Assembly: GCA_013002595.1 (NCBI GenBank)
Contig: JABDJG010000471.1
Location: 1 to 12,190, forward strand
Reading direction: 5' to 3'
DNA length: 12,190 nt
Source of the DNA: Hyphomicrobiales bacterium
GTDB taxonomy: Bacteria; Pseudomonadota; Alphaproteobacteria; Rhizobiales; Aestuariivirgaceae
Shown here: positions 1 to 6,638 of the stretch, in pieces
How positions within the stretch are numbered: the first letter of the stretch is position 1
Layout of the letters: each line of letters starts with the position of its first letter
The notes under the pieces: generated by a model
What the model was told of the DNA's origin: nothing
The model's database searches: none
Seen by the model: the letters and a program-made list of their open reading frames with translations, nothing else
Translations under genes and position numbers: made by a program

Positions 1-458
1 GCCGTGGCTTTGCCGTTGTTGCTACCGAAGTCCGCGATCTGGCCGGCCGGTCTTCGGCAGAAGTCGCTCACATCAACGATCAGGTCAGCGAATTGAACGA
101 CGATTTGAACAAACTGACTGCAACTGCAGACGGTCTCGAGGGATCGCTCGGCGATTCGATCACCGCATCGCAGACAGCGATTGACCACATTGCCCAGGCA
201 AGCAGCTCCATCAGCGATATTGCCCTCAACGCCAAACAGCAGGGCATGGTGATCGAACGCGAAATCTCGACCATGGCCAGTGTCCTGCACGACCTGCGCT
301 CCATCCGGGACAACACCGCAGCCGCCGTTTCAGGGTCACGCGAAAACATCCGCCTGACCGGAGAAATCCTTGCAAAACTTGATGACGCCGGCACACTGAT
401 TGACGGCCATTTGATTGAAATCCCAGGCTCACCTAACTTTGCAGCAGCCGGCCGATGA
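1..458 (+). CDS. Methyl-accepting chemotaxis protein, C-terminal fragment (5' end outside window)
   Basis: This is the last ~152 codons of a chemoreceptor (reading frame begins at base 3, TGA at 456-458). The first visible residues, RGFAVVATEVRDLAGRSS, match the conserved run just after the hairpin tip of the MCP cytoplasmic signalling domain (consensus GFAVVAxEVRxLAxRS), which binds CheA and CheW. The rest is a long heptad-rich, Ala/Ser/Ile-rich helix that returns from the tip, followed by a short tail ending PNFAAAGR. Receptors of this kind sense ligands and set CheA kinase activity. The sensor domain and any membrane segments lie upstream of the window, so ligand and topology are unknown. 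The family is certain but the specific receptor is not. The last 26 bases overlap the 3' end of the convergent LysR gene. Confidence 0.9.
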   Translation, partial: RGFAVVATEVRDLAGRSSAEVAHINDQVSELNDDLNKLTATADGLEGSLGDSITASQTAIDHIAQASSSISDIALNAKQQGMVIEREISTMASVLHDLRSIRDNTAAAVSGSRENIRLTGEILAKLDDAGTLIDGHLIEIPGSPNFAAAGR

Positions 459-1272
459 CGTCAGACAGCCACGGCCAGCCTGTTGCCGCCTTGTCACTGG
501 TAATCAGATACCTCTCCCTGGTGAACACCGGCGCATCGTCCACCGCATGCAGCTGTCCCGCCGCCAACGCCTGCCGGGCCAGATGTTCGGGCAGATACGC
601 CGCGCCATCATGATCCATGAGATACTCCAGCGCCCACACCGCGCTGCCAAAGCTGATCCGCGCAAAGTCTTCACTCGAATAGGCCGCCGTATAACGGCGT
701 CCGAAGTCTCCGCCGGCATCAACATAAATATAGCCGGGATCCGCCCCGGGCCGGTGGCCTGGCCGGGTTGAATACATGATCAGGCGTTCCTCGCCCAACG
801 TATGCATCGTCTGGCCCTCATGCGTCGTGATCCGGTAGGTAATCGCAGCATCAATCAGCCCGGTCCCAAGCCACTGCTCCAACAAAACCTGATTGCCGGG
901 CCAGGCCGACAGCACGGCTGATGGATAATCCCTTTCGATCTCATCCAGCATCTGCCGGCCAAGCCCCGGCCAAAGGTCGACATGACATCCCAGATTGCAC
1001 ACCGTCCCGACACCTTTGGGAAAGCTGGTTTCCTGGCGCGCCTGGCGCCATAAATCGATCATTCCTTCAGCATAGCGCCTGAACCTGAACCCGTTCGACG
1101 TCAGCGAAACGCCCGACTTGTGCCGGTGCAGCAGCGTTTGACCGAGCTCGGCCTCCAGCCCCTTCAATCGCGCCGTCACTGTCGACTGGGTCACATTCAG
1201 CCGCTCTGAAGCCCGCACCAGGCTACCGGTCTCAACAATTGTCAAAAACGTATTTACCGCCACCAGGTTCAT
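433..1272 (-). CDS. LysR-family transcriptional regulator
   Basis: A 279-residue protein with typical LysR layout. The N-terminal winged helix-turn-helix spans about residues 1-60 (FLTIVETGSLVRASERLNV, then TQSTVTARLKGLEAELG, the recognition helix and start of the linker helix). A periplasmic-binding-protein-like effector domain follows from about residue 88. It is slightly shorter than the usual 290-310 residues. The start ATG (1270-1272) matches family N-termini and has an AGGAG 11 bases upstream, a rather long spacing. LysR proteins bind DNA as tetramers and usually activate a divergent gene when a pathway metabolite binds, while repressing themselves. The divergent neighbour is a flavin monooxygenase, and a perfect inverted repeat with a T-N11-A core lies between them, so control of that gene is the natural inference. 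The effector is unknown. The 3' end overlaps the convergent chemoreceptor gene by 26 bases. Confidence 0.93.
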   Translation of the reverse strand: MNLVAVNTFLTIVETGSLVRASERLNVTQSTVTARLKGLEAELGQTLLHRHKSGVSLTSNGFRFRRYAEGMIDLWRQARQETSFPKGVGTVCNLGCHVDLWPGLGRQMLDEIERDYPSAVLSAWPGNQVLLEQWLGTGLIDAAITYRITTHEGQTMHTLGEERLIMYSTRPGHRPGADPGYIYVDAGGDFGRRYTAAYSSEDFARISFGSAVWALEYLMDHDGAAYLPEHLARQALAAGQLHAVDDAPVFTRERYLITSDKAATGWPWLSDVIGRLLQS

Positions 1273-1291
1273 GGGCCAACGCGCTCCTATA

Positions 1292-1312
1292 CAATTCGAT
1301 TTTTTCGAATTG
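1292..1312. promoter_or_regulatory. Candidate LysR operator (perfect 8-bp inverted repeat, T-N11-A core)
   Basis: The arms CAATTCGA (1292-1299) and TCGAATTG (1305-1312) are perfect reverse complements around a TTTTT spacer. A T-N11-A motif (T1296, A1308) is exactly centred on the dyad at base 1302, which is the classic LysR recognition geometry. The dyad lies 20-40 bases upstream of the LysR start codon and about 100 bases upstream of the chosen monooxygenase start. It could therefore serve autorepression and divergent activation together. No strong sigma-70 boxes were found for the monooxygenase, as is common for LysR-activated promoters. Confidence 0.6.
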
Positions 1313-1315
1313 ATA

Positions 1316-1336
1316 GTGAAAAAAATATCGATTCAC
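1316..1336. repeat. Second small inverted repeat in the LysR/monooxygenase gap
   Basis: GTGAA (1316-1320) and TTCAC (1332-1336) form perfect 5-bp arms around an 11-base A/T-rich spacer. The centre (1326) is 24 bases, a little over two helical turns, from the centre of the main dyad (1302). This would suit a weaker activation subsite for a LysR tetramer, but with 5-bp arms chance is a real possibility. Confidence 0.3.
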
Positions 1337-1410
1337 AAATGGTTCGCTATTTGCAATGTTCTGCCATCCGCAAACAACCGCCGTTCGCGGCACCAGCACA
1401 GGTCAGGCAG

Positions 1411-2451
1411 ATGAAATTTCAATTGGCTATTAATCTGGAACGCAAGAACGACAGCATCGATATGGCAGCTGTCAGGGATCATACGCTGGACATGGTCCAG
1501 ATGGCCGACCGGGCCGGGTTCTCTATCGTGTGGGCCGCCGAGCACCATGCGCTTGAAATGACCATCGCCCCGAACCCGTTCCAGATCCTCACCTGGTTTG
1601 CCAACCATACCGACAACATCCGTCTCGGCACCGGCGTCGTCAATGCCGCCTACTGGCATCCCATCGACCTGGCCGGTGAGGCCGCTTTCCTTGATCTGAT
1701 CAGCAATGGCCGTCTCGAATTCGGTATCGGTTCAGGCGCCTATCAGCGCGAATTCGACCGCATGAAACCGGGCCTGCAGCAGCCCGATTCGTGGCGTTAC
1801 ATGCAGGAAATGCTGCCGGTCGTCAAAGCCCTGTGGCAGGGCGATTATGAACACAACGGCGAGTTCTGGCAATTTCCCACCGCAACCTCGGTCCCCAAGC
1901 CTGTCCAGCAACCGCATCCCCCAGTCTGGGTCGCCGCCCGCGCACCGATCACCTTCGACTACGCCGTCAAGAACGGCTGCAGCATCATGTCCTGGCCGCT
2001 CACCATGCCGTTCTCGGAAGCCGAGGCCTACAAGGGCCGCCTCGATGATGCGATGGCCGCGGCCGGCGATGTCGAAAAACCGGTCTTTGCCATGATGCGC
2101 CATGCCGCCGTCTACGATAACCAGGGTGCCCGCGACCGGATCATGGCATCGGTCAGAAGCACCCTTGCCCAGTTCGGCAGCCTGATGCGCAAGACCGGCG
2201 ATGTCGTCAACGGTTTCCCCGACAGCGTCCAGCAAACCGCGCTGGACGGCAACGACATGTACAACCCCGATGCGCTTGAAGAAAACCTGATGTTCGGCTC
2301 GCCCGATGAGGTCATCGCCAAACTGAAGCGCTATGAAGCCATTGGCGTCGACGAGTTCATCTACTATGCCAGCATGGGCATGGACCACGCCGACCAGAAA
2401 CGCTCGCTCGAATTGTTCTGCAGCGAGGTGATGCCGGCCTTTCCGGGCTGA
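1411..2451 (+). CDS. Luciferase-like (LLM) flavin-dependent monooxygenase
   Basis: A 346-residue TIM-barrel protein of the bacterial luciferase superfamily, whose members use reduced FMN and O2 to oxidise an organic substrate. Visible family features are the AEHH run (residues 43-46) followed by APNP (53-56), DNIRLGTGVV (68-77), the SNGRLEFGIGSG loop (98-109), PPVWVAARAP (170-179) and the C-terminal GSPDEVIAKL (296-305). An in-frame ATG at 1339 would add 24 residues unlike family N-termini. MKFQLAINLE at 1411 is where the first barrel strand should begin, so that start is preferred, with a modest AGG-containing site just upstream. The gene is divergent from the LysR gene and 9 bases upstream of an alpha/beta hydrolase. 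No flavin reductase is encoded in the window, so reduced flavin must come from elsewhere. Relatives include RutA, alkanesulfonate monooxygenases and type II Baeyer-Villiger enzymes; the sequence does not say which chemistry applies. Confidence 0.92.
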   Translation: MKFQLAINLERKNDSIDMAAVRDHTLDMVQMADRAGFSIVWAAEHHALEMTIAPNPFQILTWFANHTDNIRLGTGVVNAAYWHPIDLAGEAAFLDLISNGRLEFGIGSGAYQREFDRMKPGLQQPDSWRYMQEMLPVVKALWQGDYEHNGEFWQFPTATSVPKPVQQPHPPVWVAARAPITFDYAVKNGCSIMSWPLTMPFSEAEAYKGRLDDAMAAAGDVEKPVFAMMRHAAVYDNQGARDRIMASVRSTLAQFGSLMRKTGDVVNGFPDSVQQTALDGNDMYNPDALEENLMFGSPDEVIAKLKRYEAIGVDEFIYYASMGMDHADQKRSLELFCSEVMPAFPG

Positions 2452-2460
2452 CCGGCGTTC

Positions 2461-3273
2461 ATGGCAACGCAACAAGACATGATCCGCCTTGCCAGCGGCA
2501 CACCCGTTTGGGTCAGCGGCACCGGCCGCACCGTCATATTCATCCACGGTGTCCTCGTCGATCACCGCATGTGGCAGGCCCAGGTTGAGGCCCTGTCACC
2601 GCATTACCGCGTGTGTTGCATCGACATGCTCGGCCACGGCGATGCACCCGACCCGCCCGGCGAACGGGTCCTCGCCGATTTCGTCGAGCAGGCCGATGAA
2701 GTGGTTGAGCATTTCGCCGATCAGGGCGCCCCGGTGCTGGCCGGCTTTTCCATGGGCGGCCTGATTGCCCAGGCCTATGCGATCCGGCATCACAGTAAGC
2801 TCGGCGGCCTGATCTTGATGAACACCGTCCATGACCGCAGCCTGGAACAATCGGCCTCCGTGCTTGCCCGCTTTGAAGGCAATGTCACCCGCGGCGTCGA
2901 GAATGCGGTTGAATCGGGTGCCCGCCGCTGGTTCAAGGAACGCGACTATGAAACCCACGCCGATGAGATCAGACAGACGCTCGACATGATGCGTGACGGT
3001 GATTTCACCGCCAAACGCAAGGCCCACCGGGTCTTTGTTACCTCGGACGGCGAACTGACCGGCAAGCTCGGCGCGATTTCCTGCCCGGCGCTGGTCATGA
3101 CCGGTGCCGAAGACGCCGGTTCAACACCTGAAATGGCGCAAATGATGGCATCGGCCATTCCCGATGCCCAACTGCACATCCTGGACGGCCAGCACCATCT
3201 GATGCCGGTGCTCGATGCTGCCAGGGTCAACGCAATTGTGCTGGATTTCCTGTCACGACATATCCGAACTTGA
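2461..3273 (+). CDS. Alpha/beta-fold hydrolase
   Basis: A 270-residue single-domain alpha/beta hydrolase with all expected catalytic parts. These are the oxyanion-hole HG motif (IFIHGVLVD, H29-G30), the DMLGHGDA strand (55-62), the nucleophile elbow GFSMGG with Ser97, Asp218 in VMTGAEDAGS, and a catalytic His in GQHHLMP (His246, or possibly His245). There is no signal peptide, so it is cytoplasmic. It starts 9 bases after the monooxygenase stop and is almost certainly co-transcribed. The ribosome site is weak, and translational coupling is likely; an in-frame ATG at 2479 is a less likely alternative. A monooxygenase followed by such a hydrolase suggests that it cleaves the oxidation product, as RutD does for carbamate or an esterase does after a Baeyer-Villiger step. 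Ester, lactone, carbamate or enol-lactone substrates are all possible. The 3' end overlaps the convergent amidase gene by 21 bases. Confidence 0.92.
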   Translation: MATQQDMIRLASGTPVWVSGTGRTVIFIHGVLVDHRMWQAQVEALSPHYRVCCIDMLGHGDAPDPPGERVLADFVEQADEVVEHFADQGAPVLAGFSMGGLIAQAYAIRHHSKLGGLILMNTVHDRSLEQSASVLARFEGNVTRGVENAVESGARRWFKERDYETHADEIRQTLDMMRDGDFTAKRKAHRVFVTSDGELTGKLGAISCPALVMTGAEDAGSTPEMAQMMASAIPDAQLHILDGQHHLMPVLDAARVNAIVLDFLSRHIRT

Positions 3274-4743
3274 TCGCACTCTACTCGAAGCTGGCAACCG
3301 GCGCGCCGTCAATGGTTGCACAGGCTGTTTCAACGCCGGGCGCCGCTGCGCCCACGGGCGGTGTTTTTCGATTGCGCTGCCAATCCTGAACGTCATGACG
3401 TCATCGTACGGCCGCCCGGCGATCTGGACACCCACCGGCAGACCCTGGTCGGTCATCCCCGCCGGCACACTCAGAACCGGGCACCGGTTGAACATGTTGA
3501 ACAACACGGTCATCGCGGTATCAGTGTCGGTGATCTCGCGTCCCTTCACGGTCAAAAGATCCTGCTGCCAGCTCTCGGCCGGCACCTCAGGGCAGGAAAC
3601 GCCAGGTGTGATCAAGGCATCGTACGCCTCGAACAACGGCCCGAGATGATCATTCCAGACATTGCCGGCGACATCGAGACCGCGCCGGTAGTCATCCGCT
3701 GTCGCAGCGGATGCGGTCTCATACAGCTCAGGAACATAGTCGCTCAGCTTGTCGGCGTGGTACTTTACCGCGTCCTGCAGCATTCCGGCAAAGATGAACT
3801 CTTCATGCAGATGGGCAAGCCGGATGGCCTCGCTCGCCCAGTCGACATCGATTTCGGTAACGTCAGCCCCGGCTTCGCGCAGCGCATCGAGCGTTGAACG
3901 GGTTTCCCGGCAGACATCATCGACGACGAGGTAATGGCCCTGGTCCATTGTGCACGCGATCTTCAGTCCGCGCAGGTCGCCCAGGTCCTGCGGAATCTTG
4001 ACCTTGTCCTGCAAGCTGTTGTGATCGAGCCGGTGCGGTCCCGACATGACGTTCTGCATCAACGCCGCGTCGGCCACTGTGCGTGTAATCGGTCCAACGT
4101 TGACATAAGGATCGAATGACGAACTCGCATCGAGCGGGTTGCGTCCGTAAGGTGACTTGTAGCCAACCACCCCGCATTGCGCCGCTGGCTGGCGGATTGA
4201 ACCGGTGCTGTCGCTGCCGGTGGCAATCGTCGTCGCCCCGGCCGCGACTGCCGCCGCCGAGCCGCCGGACGAGCCACCAGGCGAAATATCCAGCCGCCAC
4301 GGATTTCGGGTGACACCCCACATGCGTGAATGACACGCAAACAACCAGCAAAATTCCGGACAGGTGGCACGCGCGAAAAAGTTGCCTCCGGCCTCCATCA
4401 GACGCTCGACGGTGGGATCGGTGTGGTTGTCTATCTTCTCGGCATTCATCAGCGAGCCCACGGTCGCGCGTGTGCCCTTGATCGCCGAGCTGTCCTTGAC
4501 CAGCAGAGGTATTCCCTCAAGCAACCGGGCCTCACCGGCGCGATAGTTTGCTTCGGCGTCTTGGGCGCGTTGCCGTGCCTCATCGAAATAGCGATCGGCA
4601 AACGGATTGACCGTTTCGGCAATGTCGTCGGCGCGCGCGAGCACGGCATCGAGCAACTCGACCGGCGATAGCTGAGCTGATCTTAAAAGCGCAAGCGCCT
4701 CTGTGGCACTCAGGTAGTTGAGTTCGTCGGATGCGGGGGGCAT
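3253..4743 (-). CDS. Amidase-signature hydrolase
   Basis: A 496-residue amidase-signature enzyme, which hydrolyses amide C-N bonds to carboxylate plus ammonia or amine. The Ser-cisSer-Lys triad is intact: Lys83 in GIPLLVKDSS, cis-Ser158 in SPGGSSGGSAAA and nucleophile Ser182 in STGSIRQPA. The 24-residue gap between the serines is the family norm. GVVGYKSPYGR (191-201) and CPVLSVPAGM near the C-terminus are also typical. The frame stays open upstream to 4935, but that extension is antisense-like and overlaps the binding-protein gene. ATG 4743 has a CAGGG 8 bases upstream and gives the normal N-terminus (ELNYLSATEALALL). The enzyme is cytoplasmic. It lies 89 bases downstream of a solute-binding-protein gene on the same strand, suggesting it acts on the imported compound. 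The last ~25 residues (arginine- and serine-rich) run past the usual family end and include the 21-base overlap with the hydrolase gene. The substrate is unknown. Confidence 0.93.
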   Translation of the reverse strand: MPPASDELNYLSATEALALLRSAQLSPVELLDAVLARADDIAETVNPFADRYFDEARQRAQDAEANYRAGEARLLEGIPLLVKDSSAIKGTRATVGSLMNAEKIDNHTDPTVERLMEAGGNFFARATCPEFCWLFACHSRMWGVTRNPWRLDISPGGSSGGSAAAVAAGATTIATGSDSTGSIRQPAAQCGVVGYKSPYGRNPLDASSSFDPYVNVGPITRTVADAALMQNVMSGPHRLDHNSLQDKVKIPQDLGDLRGLKIACTMDQGHYLVVDDVCRETRSTLDALREAGADVTEIDVDWASEAIRLAHLHEEFIFAGMLQDAVKYHADKLSDYVPELYETASAATADDYRRGLDVAGNVWNDHLGPLFEAYDALITPGVSCPEVPAESWQQDLLTVKGREITDTDTAMTVLFNMFNRCPVLSVPAGMTDQGLPVGVQIAGRPYDDVMTFRIGSAIEKHRPWAQRRPALKQPVQPLTARRLPASSRVRSSSDMS

Positions 4744-4767
4744 GCCAGGAGCCCTGTGGACAATTGA

Positions 4768-4791
4768 GGTTACAGCGCTGTTGTGCGAACC
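4768..4791. repeat. Inverted repeat around a perfect 10-bp palindrome, amidase leader
   Basis: GGTT (4768-4771) and AACC (4788-4791) flank the perfect palindrome ACAGCGCTGT (4772-4781). The site lies 25-48 bases upstream of the amidase start, between it and the UUCG hairpin at 4798-4821. It may be an operator for separate control of the amidase or part of the structured RNA between the two genes. Confidence 0.35.
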
Positions 4792-4797
4792 GGGGTT

Positions 4798-4821
4798 CCC
4801 TGCCCGCCGAAGCGGGAAGGG
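4798..4821 (-). repeat. Stable UUCG-tetraloop hairpin between binding-protein and amidase genes
   Basis: Read on the minus strand as RNA, CCCUUCCCGC and GCGGGCAGGG pair over 10 positions with one U-C mismatch, closed by a C(UUCG)G tetraloop, an exceptionally stable loop. It begins 11 bases after the binding-protein stop codon. No U-tract follows, so it is not a canonical intrinsic terminator. In many ABC-importer operons a 3' stem-loop of this sort protects the binding-protein message and lets it accumulate above downstream genes. That role is inferred here. Partial termination is an alternative. Confidence 0.6.
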
Positions 4822-4832
4822 TGTTGGCGCAA

Positions 4833-6380
4833 TCAGGCCTTCTTGAAAAGCTCCAGGCGCGGATCGCCATTCGGCTTCATTGCCGGGACCACATCGCTTT
4901 GCCACACCATCGGGCGCGGCGGCTGGGTGATCCACAGGTAACAGGCGCTGTCGTCGAGCTGCTGTTGCAGCTGTTTCAGCATCTCGGCGCGTTTGACATT
5001 GTCGGTTTCACCCAACGCAGCGAAATGCAGGTCGTCGAACTCCTTGCTCTCGAACCATTGCCAGTTCCATACGCCCACCTGGGTCGACAGCAGCCACTGG
5101 GTGGTCCAGCTCAGGTCTGGCGGTGCCAGCCAGCGCTGGAATTGTATGTCGAGCCCTTCCTTGCCCTTGGTCTCGACCAGGCTCCAGAACGACCCGCCCT
5201 CATGCGACTCGATCTGCATGTCGACACCAATCTCGGCAAGGTTGGCCTGCACGATTTGTGCCGCGGTCATGAAATCGGTATCCGACAGGGTATCGAGCGT
5301 GATCTTCAGTCCGGAAGCGCCGGCGGCATCGATCAGGGCCTTCGCGCCGGCCACATCGCGCGGCGGCGGGCTTTCTTCGCGGTAGCCCAGCAGGCCTTTG
5401 GAGACCGGACCGTGCGCCCGCTCAGCGACACCGAAATACGCACCGTCAAGGATCGCCTCGACATCAATCCCTTTCAAAATGGCCTGGCGCACACGAATAT
5501 CGGACAGCCGCGGGCTGGCGGCATTCATACCCATCCAGACATTGTCGGGGGCAAACTTGAGATCCATCTTGAGCCCCGGCGGCATTTTGGCCTGGAATTC
5601 CGGCACCACGCTGAGAGAGATGCGGGTGAAATCGAGCTGACCGGCCTGGACCGCGTTTTCTGCCGCCTTGGAATCGGTAATCGGCAGAATTTCAACCGTT
5701 TTGAAGTGCGGCTTCGGTCCGGCGAAACCGTCATGCGCGGCAAGCACAATACGCTGACCGGCAACATGTTCCTTGATGTAGTAGGCGCCACCCGTTGCAG
5801 GCGGCTCCAGCGAATAGGTCTTGCCCTCGGTTTTCTCGACCGCTTCCTTGCATACGATGCTGCCCGTCGCATACGGCAACACGAACCACCAGATCGGCGC
5901 GAACGGCTTTTTCAGATGGATTGTACCGGAGTACTTGTCGTGAACCTCGACACGGTCCAGCAGTGCCCAGTTGTCGGCGGTCTGGGCCTTCAGGTCCTTG
6001 TTGAGATAGCGTTCAAATGAATACTTCACGTCCTCGGCGGTCACTTCGCCATAGTCGCTGGTCCACATCGAGCCTGGTTTCAGCTTGAAGTCGATTGTGG
6101 TTGCATCGCGCGGCGTAATCGACTCGGCCGAATACAACTCCCATTCCCACTTGGAGCCCGGCTTGAAATTGATCAGCCGTGGGTAAACAGCGTCCATGAC
6201 CCAAAGATCGGCCGTGTTTTGCCAGAACCCCGGGTCGACATTGGAAATATCTCCAGGCGAGCGAATTGTCAGTTTATCGCCGGTGGCAGCGTAGGTAATG
6301 CCCGGCGCCATGGCGGCCAGCGCCACCGCCGCAGCCGAACCGTCAAGGAACCGCCGTCGGCTAATTGGGTTGCTAATCAT
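4833..6380 (-). CDS. ABC transporter solute-binding protein, family 5 (peptide/opine/nickel type), Tat-exported
   Basis: A 515-residue extracytoplasmic binding protein of the DppA/OppA class (SBP_bac_5), which captures a solute in the periplasm and delivers it to the membrane permease. The N-terminus carries a twin-arginine signal, SRRRFL at residues 7-12, then a hydrophobic Ala-rich stretch and a probable cleavage site after ITYA (about residue 31). The mature protein shows family landmarks: DISNVDPGFWQ, the AESITPRDATTIDFKLKPG strand pair, EDVKYSFERY (typical EDV.YS.ER) and VRQAILKGID. ATG 6380 is chosen because GGAGGAG sits just upstream; an in-frame ATG at 6413 lies before that site. The cognate permease and ATPase genes are divergent, beyond a 258-base gap, and the amidase follows downstream. 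Ligand specificity is not deducible; dipeptides, opines, amino-acid derivatives and glutathione are all used in this family. Confidence 0.92.
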   Translation of the reverse strand: MISNPISRRRFLDGSAAAVALAAMAPGITYAATGDKLTIRSPGDISNVDPGFWQNTADLWVMDAVYPRLINFKPGSKWEWELYSAESITPRDATTIDFKLKPGSMWTSDYGEVTAEDVKYSFERYLNKDLKAQTADNWALLDRVEVHDKYSGTIHLKKPFAPIWWFVLPYATGSIVCKEAVEKTEGKTYSLEPPATGGAYYIKEHVAGQRIVLAAHDGFAGPKPHFKTVEILPITDSKAAENAVQAGQLDFTRISLSVVPEFQAKMPPGLKMDLKFAPDNVWMGMNAASPRLSDIRVRQAILKGIDVEAILDGAYFGVAERAHGPVSKGLLGYREESPPPRDVAGAKALIDAAGASGLKITLDTLSDTDFMTAAQIVQANLAEIGVDMQIESHEGGSFWSLVETKGKEGLDIQFQRWLAPPDLSWTTQWLLSTQVGVWNWQWFESKEFDDLHFAALGETDNVKRAEMLKQLQQQLDDSACYLWITQPPRPMVWQSDVVPAMKPNGDPRLELFKKA

Positions 6381-6432
6381 ACTTGTCTCCTCCGAGTTTA
6401 TTTTTATTTGCAACGCTGGCGAACAGCGGACT

Positions 6433-6455
6433 GCCGGACCTACCCTAGGTCAGGC
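6433..6455. promoter_or_regulatory. Operator-like dyad overlapping the binding-protein promoter
   Basis: GACCTA (6437-6442) and TAGGTC (6446-6451) are perfect arms around CCC. After one mismatch, GCC (6433-6435) and GGC (6453-6455) extend the dyad to 9 matches in 10 pairs. It covers the proposed -10 box of the binding-protein gene, as a repressor operator would. It shares no obvious motif with the LysR dyad at 1292-1312, suggesting a different regulator. It could instead fold as an RNA hairpin. Confidence 0.45.
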
Positions 6456-6469
6456 CATCGCATTTTCAA
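6442..6469 (-). promoter_or_regulatory. Candidate sigma-70 promoter for the binding-protein gene
   Basis: On the minus strand TTGAAA (6464-6469) matches the -35 consensus at 4 of 6 positions. A 16-base spacer separates it from TAGGGT (6442-6447), 3 of 6 to the -10 consensus. The leader would be about 55 bases and would include the A/T-rich run before the strong GGAGGAG ribosome site. The -10 box is weak. Confidence 0.3.
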
Positions 6470-6480
6470 AGCGTTCCTAC

Positions 6481-6491
6481 CCGATGATCGG
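6481..6491. repeat. 11-bp palindrome CCGAT-G-ATCGG in the divergent gap
   Basis: A perfect 5-bp-arm palindrome between the two divergent transporter promoters, about 35 bases from the operator-like dyad. It may be a regulator half-site pair, but a short palindrome of this size could also arise by chance. Confidence 0.25.
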
Positions 6492-6526
6492 CAGTTAAAT
6501 GACCGCGCGAGCGGCACATTCTAGCG

Positions 6527-6555
6527 TTGTGGTTCAGAAATTGGCAATCTAGTAT
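6527..6555 (+). promoter_or_regulatory. Candidate sigma-70 promoter for the permease/ATPase operon
   Basis: TTGTGG (6527-6532, 3 of 6 to the -35 consensus) and TAGTAT (6550-6555, 4 of 6 to the -10 consensus) are separated by 17 bases. Transcription would begin near 6562 and leave a leader of about 77 bases. An inverted repeat, GGTTCA (6531-6536) and TGAACC (6555-6560), spans both boxes and could bind a regulator that occludes the promoter. Confidence 0.35.
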
Positions 6556-6638
6556 GAACCGAAAAGGCTCTCAATCTGGCGCATAGCAGGGGCAAGAGAT
6601 CGGGCCGGCATTTTCAATCTCAACTGGAACTAAAGACC

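Noticed and set aside
1339..1410. A 24-residue upstream extension of the flavin monooxygenase from ATG 1339
   Set aside because: The extension lies in the regulatory gap and has no family similarity. The first barrel strand begins at 1411.
1732..2565. A 277-codon minus-strand open frame opposite the flavin monooxygenase
   Set aside because: Composition is typical of an antisense shadow (Gly, Asp, His, Val rich), there is no family resemblance, and it crosses two well-supported plus-strand genes.
1411..4743. Assignment as a Rut pyrimidine-degradation operon
   Set aside because: Only the monooxygenase plus alpha/beta-hydrolase logic matches. RutB-, RutC-, RutE- and RutF-type genes are absent, the amidase is of another family, and the importer is an ABC system rather than a Rut-type permease.
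4744..4935. A 64-residue N-terminal extension of the amidase
   Set aside because: The extra residues overlap the binding-protein gene and the UUCG hairpin and do not resemble amidase N-termini. A good ribosome site precedes ATG 4743.
4731..6020. A 429-codon open frame on the plus strand opposite the binding-protein gene
   Set aside because: It is a low-complexity shadow of the high-GC binding-protein gene, rich in Arg, Leu and Gly with no recognisable domain. The minus-strand gene has a Tat signal, a strong ribosome site and clear family motifs.
6554..6586. A 10-codon upstream reading frame before the permease operon
   Set aside because: It overlaps the candidate -10 box, would precede the likely transcription start and has no ribosome site.
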